Assembly (NCBI GenBank): GCA_021648845.1
Contig: JAKJHY010000023.1
Location: 28,357 to 92,356 of the forward strand
Source: Mycobacterium sp. MBM
GTDB lineage: Bacteria; Actinomycetota; Actinomycetes; Mycobacteriales; Mycobacteriaceae
Direction of reading: 5' to 3'
DNA length: 64,000 nt
Part shown: positions 26,462-35,448 of the stretch, piece after piece
Numbering within the stretch: the stretch's first letter is position 1
Layout: each line of letters starts with the position of its first letter
Position numbers and translations under genes: made by a program
The notes under the pieces: model-generated
The model's database searches: none
What the model was told of the DNA's origin: nothing
What the model saw: the letters and a program-made list of their open reading frames with translations, nothing else

Positions 26462-27010
26462 TCACGCCGGCAGCACGACGACGCGACGCGAAGGCTCCGC
26501 ACCCTCGCTCTCGCTCCGCACACCCTCGACAGCGGCGACGGCATCGTGGACGATCTTGCGTTCGAACGGAGTCATCGGCGACAGCTCTTCACGCTCCCCG
26601 GACTCCAGTACCCGCCGCGCGATCTTGTCGCCCAGAGCCGCCAACTCGTCCCGACGACGGCGACGCCACCGAGCGATATCCAGCATCAGGCGGCTGCGCT
26701 CACCCGTCTTCTGGTGAACCGCCAGCCGGGTCAACTCCTGGAGGGCGTCGAGCACCTCCCCTTTGCGTCCGACCAACTTGTTCAGGTCACTGCCACCGTC
26801 GATGCTCACCACCGCCCGGTCGCCCTCGACATCCAGATCGATATCGCCGTCGAAGTCCAGGAGGTCCAACAACTCCTCCAGGTAGTCCCCGGCGATCTCG
26901 CCCTCCGCCACCAAACGATCTTCGAGATCATCGATCGGGGCGTCCTCGGGCGTCAGCTCGCTGTCCTCGGGCGCGGTTTCCGTGCGCTCGGTGGTTTCGG
27001 CGTCAGTCAT
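26462..27010 (-). CDS. jag: R3H/KH RNA-binding protein Jag (KhpB-like)
   Basis: 182 residues: an acidic, Glu/Thr-rich N-terminal 45 residues, a KH-like domain (about 50-105; VVSIDGGSDLNKLVGRKGEV with the GRKG loop) and an R3H domain (about 110-180; ERSRLMLDIARWRRRRRDEL, then SPMTPFERKIVHDAV). The family binds RNA and is linked to cell division and wall synthesis in Gram-positives. The ATG at 27008-27010 has an ideal AAGGAGA site. Position between rsmG and yidC is conserved (Rv3920c). Confidence 0.92.
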   Translation of the reverse strand: MTDAETTERTETAPEDSELTPEDAPIDDLEDRLVAEGEIAGDYLEELLDLLDFDGDIDLDVEGDRAVVSIDGGSDLNKLVGRKGEVLDALQELTRLAVHQKTGERSRLMLDIARWRRRRRDELAALGDKIARRVLESGEREELSPMTPFERKIVHDAVAAVEGVRSESEGAEPSRRVVVLPA

Positions 27011-27080
27011 ATCGGTTCTCCTTACTTCGCCACGTCCGCCCCCGGTCGGTGTCCGGGTCGATCGGCTCTCGGCTTGGCTT

Positions 27081-28202
27081 TTAGCGCTTGCGCTTCTTCG
27101 GCCGTGCGCCCGGGCGCGGGGCGCCTGGTGTCCCGTTGGACGCACCGTCGTTCCTGCCCTTCGGGGCAGATGTCTGTGGGCCGCCGGTGTCCCCGGCGGT
27201 CTGCGATTCGGGCGGTTCGGTCGTCGTCTCGTCCGTCGCCGACCCGTTGACGCTCTCGGCTGCCGGATCCTTGGCGACCTTGCGCGCCTTATTGGGCTTC
27301 TTGCCGGGCGCCGGTGCATTCGCGGACCGCCGCTCCAGGGCCTCCGCCTTCTTCAACTCTTCTTCGGCCTCGATCTTGCCGAACACGTAATGCTGCTGAC
27401 CGAAGGTCCACACGTTGTTGGACACCCAGTACAGGATGATCGCCAGCGGCAGGAATGGGCCGCCGACCACGACACCCAACGGGAACACATACAGTGCCAA
27501 CTTGTTCATCATCGCGGTCTGCGGGTTGGCCGCCGCCTCGGGGCTCTGGCGAGCCACCGACGCCCGGCTGTTGAAGTAGGTGGCCACGCCGGCCAGGATC
27601 ATCAGCGGCACCCCCACCCCGATGATCGCCAGGCGGTTCACCTCGAACCCGATGAATGCCTGCCAGCTGCTCTCCGACTGGATCATGGTCGCGCCGAGCG
27701 GAGCGCCGAACAGATTCGCCTGCAGGAAGTGTTGTACGTCTGCCGCGCTGAACACGTAGTTCGGCAGCTGCTTGTTCAGCTCGAGGTCCAGACCGAGTTC
27801 GCCGAAGTTGTGTCCGGTCCTGTTGAACGACCGAAGCACGTGGAACAGACCCAGGAACACCGGTACCTGCGCCAGCATCGGCAGGCAGCCGAGGATCGGG
27901 TTGAACCCGTGTTCCTTCTGCAGCTTCTGCATTTCCAGCGCCATTCGCTGGCGGTCCTTGCCGTACTTCTTCTGGAGCGCCTTGATCTGTGGCTGTAGCT
28001 CCTGCATCTGCCGCGTCGTCCGGATCTGCTTGACGAACGGCTTGTACAAGATCGCACGCAGGGTGAACACCAAGAACACCACCGAGAGCGCCCAGGCGAA
28101 GAAGTTTGTGGGACCCAGAATGAAGGCGAACGCCTTGTACCACACCCACATGATCGCCGACACCGGGTAGTAGATGATGTCGAGGCTGAACCAGTTAAAC
28201 AA
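27081..28202 (-). CDS. yidC: Membrane protein insertase YidC
   Basis: A 373-residue insertase that helps Sec-dependent and independent membrane proteins fold into the membrane. The first helix region FNWFSLDIIYYPVSAIMW, the conserved charged hairpin (QMQELQPQIKALQKKYGKDR) and helices around FNPILGCLPMLAQVPVF and ALYVFPLGVVVGGPFLPLA are typical; the C-terminal 90 residues are polar and end in KKRKR. The start is uncertain: TTG at 28200-28202 (MLFNWFSLD) is chosen because AGGAG lies 8 bases upstream and no ATG is suitably placed; a CTG one codon earlier is possible. It overlaps yidD by 8 bases. Confidence 0.92.
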   Translation of the reverse strand: MFNWFSLDIIYYPVSAIMWVWYKAFAFILGPTNFFAWALSVVFLVFTLRAILYKPFVKQIRTTRQMQELQPQIKALQKKYGKDRQRMALEMQKLQKEHGFNPILGCLPMLAQVPVFLGLFHVLRSFNRTGHNFGELGLDLELNKQLPNYVFSAADVQHFLQANLFGAPLGATMIQSESSWQAFIGFEVNRLAIIGVGVPLMILAGVATYFNSRASVARQSPEAAANPQTAMMNKLALYVFPLGVVVGGPFLPLAIILYWVSNNVWTFGQQHYVFGKIEAEEELKKAEALERRSANAPAPGKKPNKARKVAKDPAAESVNGSATDETTTEPPESQTAGDTGGPQTSAPKGRNDGASNGTPGAPRPGARPKKRKR

Positions 28203-28479
28203 CAGAATCGCTCCTGACGACTTCTCCCGAAGTCTTATCGCCGGTCTTCTCACCGCGCTCGGGTATGGGGTCCCATCCGCCACGGTGCCATGGACCGCAC
28301 TTCGCCAACCTCACCGTGGCCAGCCAACCGCCGCGGACCAGCCCGTACTCGGTCAGGGCATCGACGGCGTACTCACTGCACGTGGGGGTGAACCGGCATG
28401 ACGGCAGCCGCAACGGAGAAATCATGGTCCGATACAGCTGGATCACAAAGATCACGCCGCTGGCGGCCCACCGAGTCAC
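28195..28479 (-). CDS. yidD: Membrane protein insertion efficiency factor YidD
   Basis: A 94-residue protein of the YidD (haemolysin-alpha-like) family, with the diagnostic block IQLYRTMISPL, CRFTPTCSEYAVDALTEYG and AKCGPWHRGGWDPIP, including the three conserved cysteines. It lies between rnpA and yidC, as is usual in bacteria, and overlaps both, so it is translationally coupled. Confidence 0.95.
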   Translation of the reverse strand: MTRWAASGVIFVIQLYRTMISPLRLPSCRFTPTCSEYAVDALTEYGLVRGGWLATVRLAKCGPWHRGGWDPIPERGEKTGDKTSGEVVRSDSVV

Positions 28480-28853
28480 GACCGGCTCTGCTTCTGGATT
28501 CGTGTCTTCGTCAGCGCGCTACGGAGTTCGGATTCCAGCCGGGCCGACAGGGCATCCCGACTGCCGGGCAACGCGCGGATTACCACACGCGCCCGTGGAC
28601 CGAGGTCGACGGCATCATCGTTGATCAGGTGGTAGGCCACGTGGCGTAGCCGTCGAGAAACCCGATGACGCTGCACCGCCGAACCAACCGACTTGGACAC
28701 CACGAGGCCTATCTTGGGTCCATCGTCGCAACCGTCGGGAAATCCGTCGTGCAACGCGTGCACGACGAGATCGGGCTGAACCGCCCGTACGCCTTGGCGA
28801 ACCGTGACACCGAAATCGGTAGACCGTGTCATCCGGTACCGGGCCGGAAGCAC
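28476..28853 (-). CDS. rnpA: Ribonuclease P protein component
   Basis: The 125-residue protein subunit of RNase P, which trims the 5' end of precursor tRNAs. The RNR-type motif is seen in VGSAVQRHRVSRRLRHVAYH (conserved basic helix), with FGVTVRQGVRA near the N-terminus. The GTG at 28851-28853 (MLPARYRMTRSTDF) agrees with mycobacterial RnpA; the reading frame continues upstream through rpmH but that part has no homology. It starts 22 bases after rpmH and overlaps yidD by four bases. Confidence 0.93.
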   Translation of the reverse strand: MLPARYRMTRSTDFGVTVRQGVRAVQPDLVVHALHDGFPDGCDDGPKIGLVVSKSVGSAVQRHRVSRRLRHVAYHLINDDAVDLGPRARVVIRALPGSRDALSARLESELRSALTKTRIQKQSRS

Positions 28854-28875
28854 TGCCGGAGAACCCTGCGTCGAA

Positions 28876-29019
28876 TCACGCAGTGAGGGAACGGCGGCCC
28901 TTGCTGCGGCGACCCGACACGATGGCGCGACCCGCGCGCGTACGCATGCGCAACCGGAAACCGTGCACACGGGCCCGGCGGCGGTTGTTCGGCTGAAAAG
29001 TCCGCTTGCCCTTGGCCAC
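28876..29019 (-). CDS. rpmH: 50S ribosomal protein L34
   Basis: A 47-residue basic protein of the large subunit. The sequence AKGKRTFQPNNRRRARVHGF followed by RTRAGRAIVSGRRSKGRRSL is textbook L34. The GTG at 29017-29019 is the start, preceded by GAGGAGAT. It is the first gene of the leftward block that runs to parB and faces dnaA across a 578-base gap. Confidence 0.97.
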   Translation of the reverse strand: MAKGKRTFQPNNRRRARVHGFRLRMRTRAGRAIVSGRRSKGRRSLTA

Positions 29020-29338
29020 GGCTGTATCTCCTCGTTCGGTCTGGTGTCCACAACCTCGATCACCATGAACGTCATGGCAGCCGAGGACGCAGCCACCGTT
29101 GGTAAGCTCATCCATCTTGCCGGCGCGGCACCTCTGCGGTCCGAGAGAACCACCGAGTCGCAGCCGTATCACCACGTGCGGGCGACTGCTCGAGGGTACT
29201 GACGAGATTTGCCTGGGTCAAACCTGGCCAGGACCGGTCCCGCAGCTCCCGAATCGAGCCTCATCCGGCAACAAAAACCACACCAGTCACCAACTTTGCC
29301 TTCGCTGTGCAGAACCTGTCGGCAATGTTGCGGAACGG

Positions 29339-29367
29339 TTGGCACTCCGAGAGAAAACTGTTAGCTT
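29339..29367 (+). promoter_or_regulatory. Candidate dnaA promoter
   Basis: TTGGCA at 29339-29344, a 17-base spacer and TAGCTT at 29362-29367 fit a housekeeping mycobacterial promoter (five of six at -35, TANNNT at -10). It would give a leader of about 225 bases before the dnaA TTG, containing three DnaA boxes. Confidence 0.5.
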
Positions 29368-29509
29368 CTGGCAATGCCGTTTCGAAGTGGAACGGCGCCG
29401 GAACCAGAGCGAGGACGACACCGGCCGAGAGCCCGCAGACCGCAAGGTATGTGCAGAGCTTCGACAGGGATCCACGCCCACAAATAGCGCGACGATTACT
29501 ACTGATTGC

Positions 29510-29542
29510 TGTCCACAGTCTGTGGATAACTATGTGGACAGT
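29510..29542. promoter_or_regulatory. Three DnaA boxes in the dnaA leader
   Basis: CTGTCCACA at 29510-29518, TTATCCACA on the minus strand at 29522-29530 (perfect E. coli-type box) and CTGTCCACA on the minus strand at 29534-29542. Together they form a tight cluster about 55 bases before the dnaA start, suited to autoregulation or to an accessory origin element. Confidence 0.8.
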
Positions 29543-29597
29543 TTGTTATCGTCGCCCCCCGGGACATCCCGAGGAAGCCGTTAGGGGGTAGGCGTCG

Positions 29598-31091
29598 TTG
29601 ACCGCGGACCCGGATTCTTCGTTCGTCACGGTCTGGAGCAATGTCGTCTCCGAACTCAACGGGGAAACCCCGTTCGGCGAAACCGTCAACGGTGGCCCCC
29701 GTGAGCAACTCCTCACCGCGCAGCAGCGGGCCTGGCTGAAACTCGTCAAGCCGCTGGTCATCACCGAGGGTTTTGCCCTGCTGTCGGTGCCCTCGGCATT
29801 CGTGCAGAACGAGATCGAACGCCTGCGCGAACCGATCGTCAGCGCCCTGAGCCGCCAGCTCGGCCAACGCGTCGAACTCGGCGTCCGCATCTCCACACCC
29901 GAACCCGAAGAAGCGCCCGAACCCGAAGCCGCCGCGACCGAGCATCCCGGCGCGACCGACACCGAAGAGGTCGACGAGGACGGCGAAGCCCTCGCCAGCG
30001 CCGAGGCCAGCTGGCCGACCTACTTCAATCGGACCCAGAGCGTCGCCCCCGAAGCCAATGCCGTCAGCCTCAACCGGCGCTACACCTTCGAGACCTTCGT
30101 CATCGGCGCCTCGAACCGCTTCGCCCATGCGGCCACCCTGGCCATCTCGGAAGCGCCGGCCCGGGCGTACAACCCGTTGTTCATCTGGGGTGAATCCGGT
30201 CTGGGCAAGACCCATCTGCTGCACGCGGCCGGCAACTACGCGCAACGTCTCTTTCCCGGTATGCGCGTGAAGTACGTCTCCACAGAGGAATTCACCAACG
30301 ACTTCATCAATTCGTTGCGTGATGACCGCAAGGCCTCGTTCAAACGCAGTTATCGCGATGTCGACATCCTGCTCGTCGATGACATCCAATTCATCGAGGG
30401 CAAGGACGGCATCCAGGAGGAGTTCTTCCACACCTTCAACACGCTGCACAATGCCAACAAGCAGATCGTCATCTCCTCGGACCGCTCACCCAAACAGCTG
30501 GCCACCCTCGAGGACCGGTTACGCACCCGCTTCGAGTGGGGTCTGATCACCGACGTTCAGCCCCCGGAGCTGGAGACGCGCATCGCCATTCTGCGCAAAA
30601 AGGCCCAGATGGACCGCCTCGACGTGCCCGATGACGTGCTCGAGCTGATCGCCAGCCGCATCGAACGCAATATTCGTGAGCTGGAGGGCGCCCTCATTCG
30701 GGTCACCGCCTTCGCGTCCCTGAGCAAGACCACGATCGACAAATCTCTGGCCGAGATCGTGCTGCGTGACCTGATCTCCGATGCCAGCACCATGCAGATC
30801 AGTACCGCGACCATCATGGCCGCCACCGCCGAGTACTTCGAGACCACCATCGAAGAACTTCGCGGACCCGGCAAGACGCGAGCGCTGGCTCAATCGCGCC
30901 AAATTGCCATGTATCTGTGCCGCGAGCTCACCGATCTCTCGCTGCCGCGTATCGGGGAGGCCTTCGGGCGCGACCACACCACGGTGATGTACGCCGAGCG
31001 CAAGATCCGCGACGGGATGGCCGAGCGGCGCGAGATCTTCGACCACGTCAAGGAACTCACCACCCGAATCCGCCAGCGCTCCAAGCGCTGA
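29598..31091 (+). CDS. dnaA: Chromosomal replication initiator DnaA
   Basis: A 497-residue AAA+ initiator. Domain I is at the N-terminus, followed by an acidic linker with repeated EPEEAPEPEAA-type sequence (about 95-130). The AAA+ domain (about 150-385) has Walker A WGESGLGKTHLLHA and Walker B ILLVDDIQFIEG. The C-terminal helix-turn-helix carries the DnaA signature (LPRIGEAFGRDHTTVMYAERK). The TTG at 29598 is chosen because AGGGGG lies 9-14 bases upstream and mycobacterial dnaA genes start this way. It is slightly shorter than M. tuberculosis DnaA (507). Confidence 0.97.
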   Translation: MTADPDSSFVTVWSNVVSELNGETPFGETVNGGPREQLLTAQQRAWLKLVKPLVITEGFALLSVPSAFVQNEIERLREPIVSALSRQLGQRVELGVRISTPEPEEAPEPEAAATEHPGATDTEEVDEDGEALASAEASWPTYFNRTQSVAPEANAVSLNRRYTFETFVIGASNRFAHAATLAISEAPARAYNPLFIWGESGLGKTHLLHAAGNYAQRLFPGMRVKYVSTEEFTNDFINSLRDDRKASFKRSYRDVDILLVDDIQFIEGKDGIQEEFFHTFNTLHNANKQIVISSDRSPKQLATLEDRLRTRFEWGLITDVQPPELETRIAILRKKAQMDRLDVPDDVLELIASRIERNIRELEGALIRVTAFASLSKTTIDKSLAEIVLRDLISDASTMQISTATIMAATAEYFETTIEELRGPGKTRALAQSRQIAMYLCRELTDLSLPRIGEAFGRDHTTVMYAERKIRDGMAERREIFDHVKELTTRIRQRSKR

Positions 31092-31606
31092 GCGCCGTTC
31101 TCGAGCCGTTCCGGCGACAATCTTCGAAAAAACTTGTGTCCCGTTCGCACCGTTCGTCACACAAAATCCATGTGGATACCGCTGTGCACAACCTGGGAGA
31201 AACCTGCGGTCAACCCTGCGTCCACTGTACAACCGTGTCGTTATCCACAACGCACCCGGATCCGCCCGACGATCCTCCACAGCCTGCACACACCCCGGGC
31301 GCCGCCGCCACCTGCACCGGACCGCCTTCATCCACAGGTTCCACAGGACCTATTACTGTTGCTTGTATCTCTAGGAGATTCTTCTTTTAAAAGCGGGCTG
31401 TTGGGGACAGAGCACGGATGCCGCCGATCCCCGGCGGTCCGGTGCGTCGTGCCGGCCGAAGGAATCGCTTTCAAGTTCGCGCCGGACGCTCTACGGTGGT
31501 GATTCGATACGCCGGTGCGATCGTCGACCAGTTCGCGACTACGCTCGGAGTGACACGGGGAATCCGCTCGTTGGTGCTGGTTGATGCGGTAGATCGAAGG
31601 GACGTT
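31092..31606. other. oriC: Chromosomal replication origin oriC
   Basis: The dnaA-dnaN gap, 515 bases. DnaA-box-like nonamers: GTATCCACA (minus, 31171-31179), TTGTGCACA (minus, 31183-31191), TTATCCACA (plus, 31241-31249, perfect), TCCTCCACA (31273-31281), TCATCCACA (31328-31336) and weaker GGTTCCACA (31337-31345). Immediately right, 31351-31392 is distinctly AT-rich and is the likely unwinding element. The remainder up to dnaN is GC-rich leader sequence. This layout matches the known mycobacterial oriC location. Confidence 0.9.
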
Positions 31607-32806
31607 ATGGACGTGGTGACGACGAATGTTGGTCTCACCGATTTGAAGTTCCGTCTGGTACGTGAGGATTTTGCCGATGCGGTGGCGTGGGTTGCCCGCA
31701 GCCTGCCGTCCCGGCCTACCGTCCCGGTGCTTGCCGGCGTGCTGTTGACCGGTTCCGACGACGGGCTGACCATCTCCGGTTACGACTACGAAACCTCCGC
31801 CGAGGTCCGCGTGGCAGCCGAGATCGCTTCTCCCGGTAGCGCTTTGGTGTCCGGCAGGCTGCTCTCCGATATCACCCGGTCGCTGCCGGCCAAGCCCGTG
31901 GACGTCACCGTCGAGGGCACCCGGGTATCGCTGAGCTGCGGCAGTGCCCGCTTCTCGCTGCCCACCATGGCCGTCGAGGATTACCCCTCGCTGCCCGCAC
32001 TACCCGACGAGACCGGAGTGGTGTCGGCCGACCTGTTCGGTGAAGCCATCGGCCAGGTCGCTGTCGCGGCCGGCCGCGACGACACCCTGCCGATGCTGAC
32101 CGGCATCCGCGTCGAGATTTCCGGGGACAAGGTTGTTTTGGCCGCTACCGACCGGTTCCGGTTGGCCGTGCGGGAACTCACCTGGTCGACGGATTCGGCC
32201 GGCGTCGAGGCCGCGGTGTTGGTTCCGGCCAAGACCCTGTCCGAGGCCGCCAAGACCGGCACCGACGGGACCGAGGTGCACCTGGCCCTGGGTGCCGGGG
32301 CGGCGGTCGGCAAGGAAGGGTTGCTCGGTATCCGCAGCAACGGCAAGCGCACCACCACCCGTCTGCTGGATGCCGAGTTCCCGAAGTTTCGTCAATTGCT
32401 GCCGACCGAGCACACCGCGGTCGCGACGGTGGGCGTGGCGGAGCTGACCGAAGCGATCAAGCGTGTCGCCCTGGTCGCCGATCGCGGTGCGCAGGTCCGG
32501 ATGGAATTCAACGAAGACGGTGTGCGGTTGTCCGCCGGTGCTGACGATGTGGGCCGCGCGGAGGAAGATCTGCAGGTCGAGTTCGCCGGTGACCCGCTGA
32601 CCATCGCCTTCAATCCCACCTATCTGACCGACGGTCTCGGCTCGCTGCGCTCGGAGCGGGTGACGTTCGGATTCACGACACCGAGCCGACCCGCGGTGTT
32701 GCGCCCGGCGGGAGACAATGGTGTCGAGGCCGGTGCTACGGGGCCGTTCCCCGCCGCGCAGACCGACTATGTCTACTTGTTGATGCCGGTGCGGCTTCCG
32801 GGCTGA
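31607..32806 (+). CDS. dnaN: DNA polymerase III beta sliding clamp
   Basis: 399 residues forming the ring that tethers replicative polymerase to DNA. Three clamp domains are recognisable (for example SRPTVPVLAGVLLTGSDDGL, GRDDTLPMLTGIRVEI, TEHTAVATVGVAELTEAIKR) and the C-terminus YVYLLMPVRLPG is the canonical end. The ATG at 31607 is chosen because GAAGGGA precedes it and mycobacterial DnaN starts here; the frame is open further upstream but without homology. Confidence 0.97.
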   Translation: MDVVTTNVGLTDLKFRLVREDFADAVAWVARSLPSRPTVPVLAGVLLTGSDDGLTISGYDYETSAEVRVAAEIASPGSALVSGRLLSDITRSLPAKPVDVTVEGTRVSLSCGSARFSLPTMAVEDYPSLPALPDETGVVSADLFGEAIGQVAVAAGRDDTLPMLTGIRVEISGDKVVLAATDRFRLAVRELTWSTDSAGVEAAVLVPAKTLSEAAKTGTDGTEVHLALGAGAAVGKEGLLGIRSNGKRTTTRLLDAEFPKFRQLLPTEHTAVATVGVAELTEAIKRVALVADRGAQVRMEFNEDGVRLSAGADDVGRAEEDLQVEFAGDPLTIAFNPTYLTDGLGSLRSERVTFGFTTPSRPAVLRPAGDNGVEAGATGPFPAAQTDYVYLLMPVRLPG

Positions 32807-32837
32807 CCGGCCAACCGTCTCGGAGGGATGCACGCAT

Positions 32838-33731
32838 ATGCAACTCGGGTTGATCGGGCTGGGCAAAATGGGGTTCAACATGCGGGAACGCCTGCGTGCG
32901 GGAGGCCATGAGGTTGTCGGCTACGACCCCCGGCCGGAGGTGACGGATGTGCCGACGCTGGCGGCGCTGGCCGAGGCGTTACCGGCACCGCGGACGGTGT
33001 GGGTGATGGTGCCCTCCGGTGAGGTCACCCGTACCACCATCGCTGCGCTCGCCGATGTGCTCGAGCCGGGCGACCTGGTGATCGACGGCGGCAACTCGCG
33101 CTACACCGAAGACGGTCCACACGCCGAACTGTTGGGCGAGAAGGGAATTTCGTTCATCGACGCGGGCGTCTCCGGTGGTATCTGGGGACTTACCGAAGGT
33201 TATGGGCTGATGGTCGGCGGGAGCGACGAAGATATCGCGCGCGCAATGCCCATCTTCGACACCCTGCGCCCTCCGGGTGAACAGGCCGACGGTTTCGTGC
33301 ATGCCGGTCCGGTGGGGGCGGGTCATTTCACCAAGATGGTGCACAACGGTGTCGAGTACGCACTGATGACCGCCTACGCCGAGGGTTATGAAATGCTCGC
33401 CGCCGAGGAGCTGGTCAAGGATCCGCAGGCGGTGTACCAGGCCTGGACCAACGGCACGGTGGTGCGGTCGTGGCTGCAGCAGCTGCTGGCCAAGGCGCTC
33501 AAGGAAGATCCGGGCCTCGACGGTCTGACCGGGTACACCGAGGATTCCGGGGAAGGCCGCTGGACGGTGGAGGAAGCAATCCGGTTGCGCGTCCCGGTTC
33601 CCGGCATCGCGGCCTCGCTTTTCGCGAGATTCCTTTCACGACAAGATGATTCGCCGACAATGAAGGCCGTTGCCGCGCTGCGCAACCAGTTCGGCGGGCA
33701 TGCAGTGAAGCGTATTTCGGAATCCGGATAG
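32838..33731 (+). CDS. gnd: 6-phosphogluconate dehydrogenase, decarboxylating (short form)
   Basis: A 297-residue cytosolic enzyme of the pentose phosphate pathway, converting 6-phosphogluconate to ribulose 5-phosphate. The Rossmann motif GLIGLGKMGFNM, the substrate-binding DGGNSRYTED, DAGVSGGIWGL and the catalytic Lys region GAGHFTKMVHNGVEYA are present. It is of the short (about 300-residue, Gnd/YqeC-like) class, often NAD-preferring. It lies between dnaN and recF, 31 bases after dnaN, as in fast-growing mycobacteria. Confidence 0.94.
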   Translation: MQLGLIGLGKMGFNMRERLRAGGHEVVGYDPRPEVTDVPTLAALAEALPAPRTVWVMVPSGEVTRTTIAALADVLEPGDLVIDGGNSRYTEDGPHAELLGEKGISFIDAGVSGGIWGLTEGYGLMVGGSDEDIARAMPIFDTLRPPGEQADGFVHAGPVGAGHFTKMVHNGVEYALMTAYAEGYEMLAAEELVKDPQAVYQAWTNGTVVRSWLQQLLAKALKEDPGLDGLTGYTEDSGEGRWTVEEAIRLRVPVPGIAASLFARFLSRQDDSPTMKAVAALRNQFGGHAVKRISESG

Positions 33732-33733
33732 TT

Positions 33734-34894
33734 TTGTACGTTCGCCATCTGGGATTGACGGACTTCAGGTCCTGGCCGCGAGTCGAGCTGGACCTGGAAC
33801 CCGGACACACGGTCTTCGTCGCACCCAATGGATACGGCAAGACGAATCTCGTTGAAGCGCTCTGGTATTCGGCCACTCTAGGTTCGCATCGGGTCGCTTC
33901 CGATGCACCGTTGATCAGGTCCGGGGCCGAACGTGCGGTGGTCTCGACCATCGTCGTCAACGAGGGACGCGAACTCGGGACCGACCTGGAGATCACCACC
34001 GGTCGGGCCAACAAGGCGAGGTTGAACCGTTCACCGGTGCGCAGTCCCCGAGAGATCCTCGGGGTGCTGCGCGCGGTGCTGTTCGCGCCGGAGGATCTGG
34101 CCTTGGTGCGCGGTGACCCGTCGGAACGTCGCCGGTATCTCGACGAGGTGGCCACCACGCGGCGGCCGCGGATCGCCGGTGTGCGCGCCGACTACGACAA
34201 GGTGGTGCGTCAGCGTACGGCGCTGCTGAAATCGGCCGGTGCGGCGCGTCACCGCGGCGACACCGCGATGTTGGACACCCTGGAGTCTTGGGACGGACAC
34301 ATGGCATCCCATGGTGCGCAACTTGTTTCGGCTCGGGTGGAGCTGGTGAACCTGCTGGCTCCCGAGGTGCAGAAGGCCTATCAGCTGTTGGCGCCGGCAT
34401 CGCGGCCCGCGGCGATCAGATATCGCAGTTCCGTCGAGATCGTGCAGGCCCACGCCGATGCGGGAATCGTGGATCCAGCGGTGTACGAGGCGGCGCTGCT
34501 CGAGGAGCTGGCCCGCAAACGGTCCGCAGAACTCGAGCGCGGGGTGTGTCTGGTGGGTCCGCACCGAGATGATCTCGACCTGCGGCTTGGTGAGCAGCCG
34601 GCCAAAGGCTTTGCCAGCCACGGCGAATCCTGGTCCATGGCACTGGGTTTGCGGCTTGCGGCCTATGAACTGTTACGCAGTGACGGCACCGACCCGGTAC
34701 TGCTGCTCGACGATGTGTTCGCCGAACTGGACAGTGCCCGGCGGCAGGCCCTGGCCAAGGTGGCGGCCTCCGCCGAGCAGGTCCTGGTCACTGCCGCGGT
34801 CCCGGAGGATCTGCCGGCGGACTGGGATGTGCGTCGTATCCAGGTCGGTATGCGCGATGATGACAGTGGACGGATTTCGGAGGTGATCGGGTGA
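33734..34894 (+). CDS. recF: DNA replication and repair protein RecF
   Basis: A 386-residue SMC-like ATPase that helps load RecA at gaps. Walker A is APNGYGKTNLVEA (residue about 30-42), with the ABC signature and Walker B LLLDDVFAELDSARR near residue 325. The start is TTG at 33734 (MYVRHLGLTDFRSW), two bases after the gnd stop, matching the conserved N-terminus; no Shine-Dalgarno is clear, so translation is probably coupled to gnd. It overlaps the next gene by four bases (GTGA). Confidence 0.96.
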   Translation: MYVRHLGLTDFRSWPRVELDLEPGHTVFVAPNGYGKTNLVEALWYSATLGSHRVASDAPLIRSGAERAVVSTIVVNEGRELGTDLEITTGRANKARLNRSPVRSPREILGVLRAVLFAPEDLALVRGDPSERRRYLDEVATTRRPRIAGVRADYDKVVRQRTALLKSAGAARHRGDTAMLDTLESWDGHMASHGAQLVSARVELVNLLAPEVQKAYQLLAPASRPAAIRYRSSVEIVQAHADAGIVDPAVYEAALLEELARKRSAELERGVCLVGPHRDDLDLRLGEQPAKGFASHGESWSMALGLRLAAYELLRSDGTDPVLLLDDVFAELDSARRQALAKVAASAEQVLVTAAVPEDLPADWDVRRIQVGMRDDDSGRISEVIG

Positions 34895-35448
34895 ACGCGG
34901 ACGACGAGGCACAGGGACCTCCGGACCACCTGGCCGGTCTGACCGGGATGGATATGGTGCGGCGCGCGCTGGAGGAGGCCCGCGGCGCGGCACGCAGTCA
35001 GGGTAAGGATGTCGGCCGCGGCAGGGTGGCGCCGGCGCGCCGGGCCCCAGTCACCGGACGGCGCCGGCGCTGGTCGGGTCCCGGCCCCGATGTCCGGGAT
35101 CCGCAGCCCTTCGGTGCCGCCACTCGTGACCTCGCGCACTCGCGCGGATGGTCCAAACAGGTCGCCGAAGGTTCGGTGCTCGGTCAGTGGGCGACCGTGG
35201 TCGGCGATCAGATCGCCGACCATGCCGTCCCGACCGGTCTGCGTGACGGAGTGCTGACCGTATCCGCCGAATCCACCGCGTGGGCGACCCAGCTGCGGAT
35301 GGTGCAGGCCCAGCTGCTGGCCAAGATCGCGGCCGCGGTGGGCGACGGGGTGGTGACGTCGATGAAGATCCAGGGACCGGTGGCTCCGTCGTGGCGTAAG
35401 GGCAACCGCAGCGTGCCGGGCCGTGGGCCTCGGGACACCTACGGATAG
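34891..35448 (+). CDS. DUF721 family protein (Rv0004-like)
   Basis: A 185-residue protein of the DciA-like DUF721 family; mycobacterial DciA is a DnaB helicase operator and loader needed for replication (established for this family). The C-terminal domain shows WSKQVAEGSVLGQWATVVG, GLRDGVLTVSAESTAWATQL and RMVQAQLLAKIAAAV. The N-terminal half is basic and low complexity. The GTG start overlaps recF. It ends with GPRDTYG and a TAG stop; the same frame stays open for 39 more codons, listed separately. Confidence 0.93.
   Translation: MNADDEAQGPPDHLAGLTGMDMVRRALEEARGAARSQGKDVGRGRVAPARRAPVTGRRRRWSGPGPDVRDPQPFGAATRDLAHSRGWSKQVAEGSVLGQWATVVGDQIADHAVPTGLRDGVLTVSAESTAWATQLRMVQAQLLAKIAAAVGDGVVTSMKIQGPVAPSWRKGNRSVPGRGPRDTYG

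Larger units (their letters stand above)
29020..29597. other. rpmH-dnaA intergenic region
   Basis: 578 bases with no convincing gene. The right half holds a dnaA promoter and DnaA boxes, listed separately. The left part must hold the rpmH promoter on the minus strand, but I could not fix its -10/-35 elements. Composition is somewhat AT-richer than the flanking genes. Confidence 0.7.
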
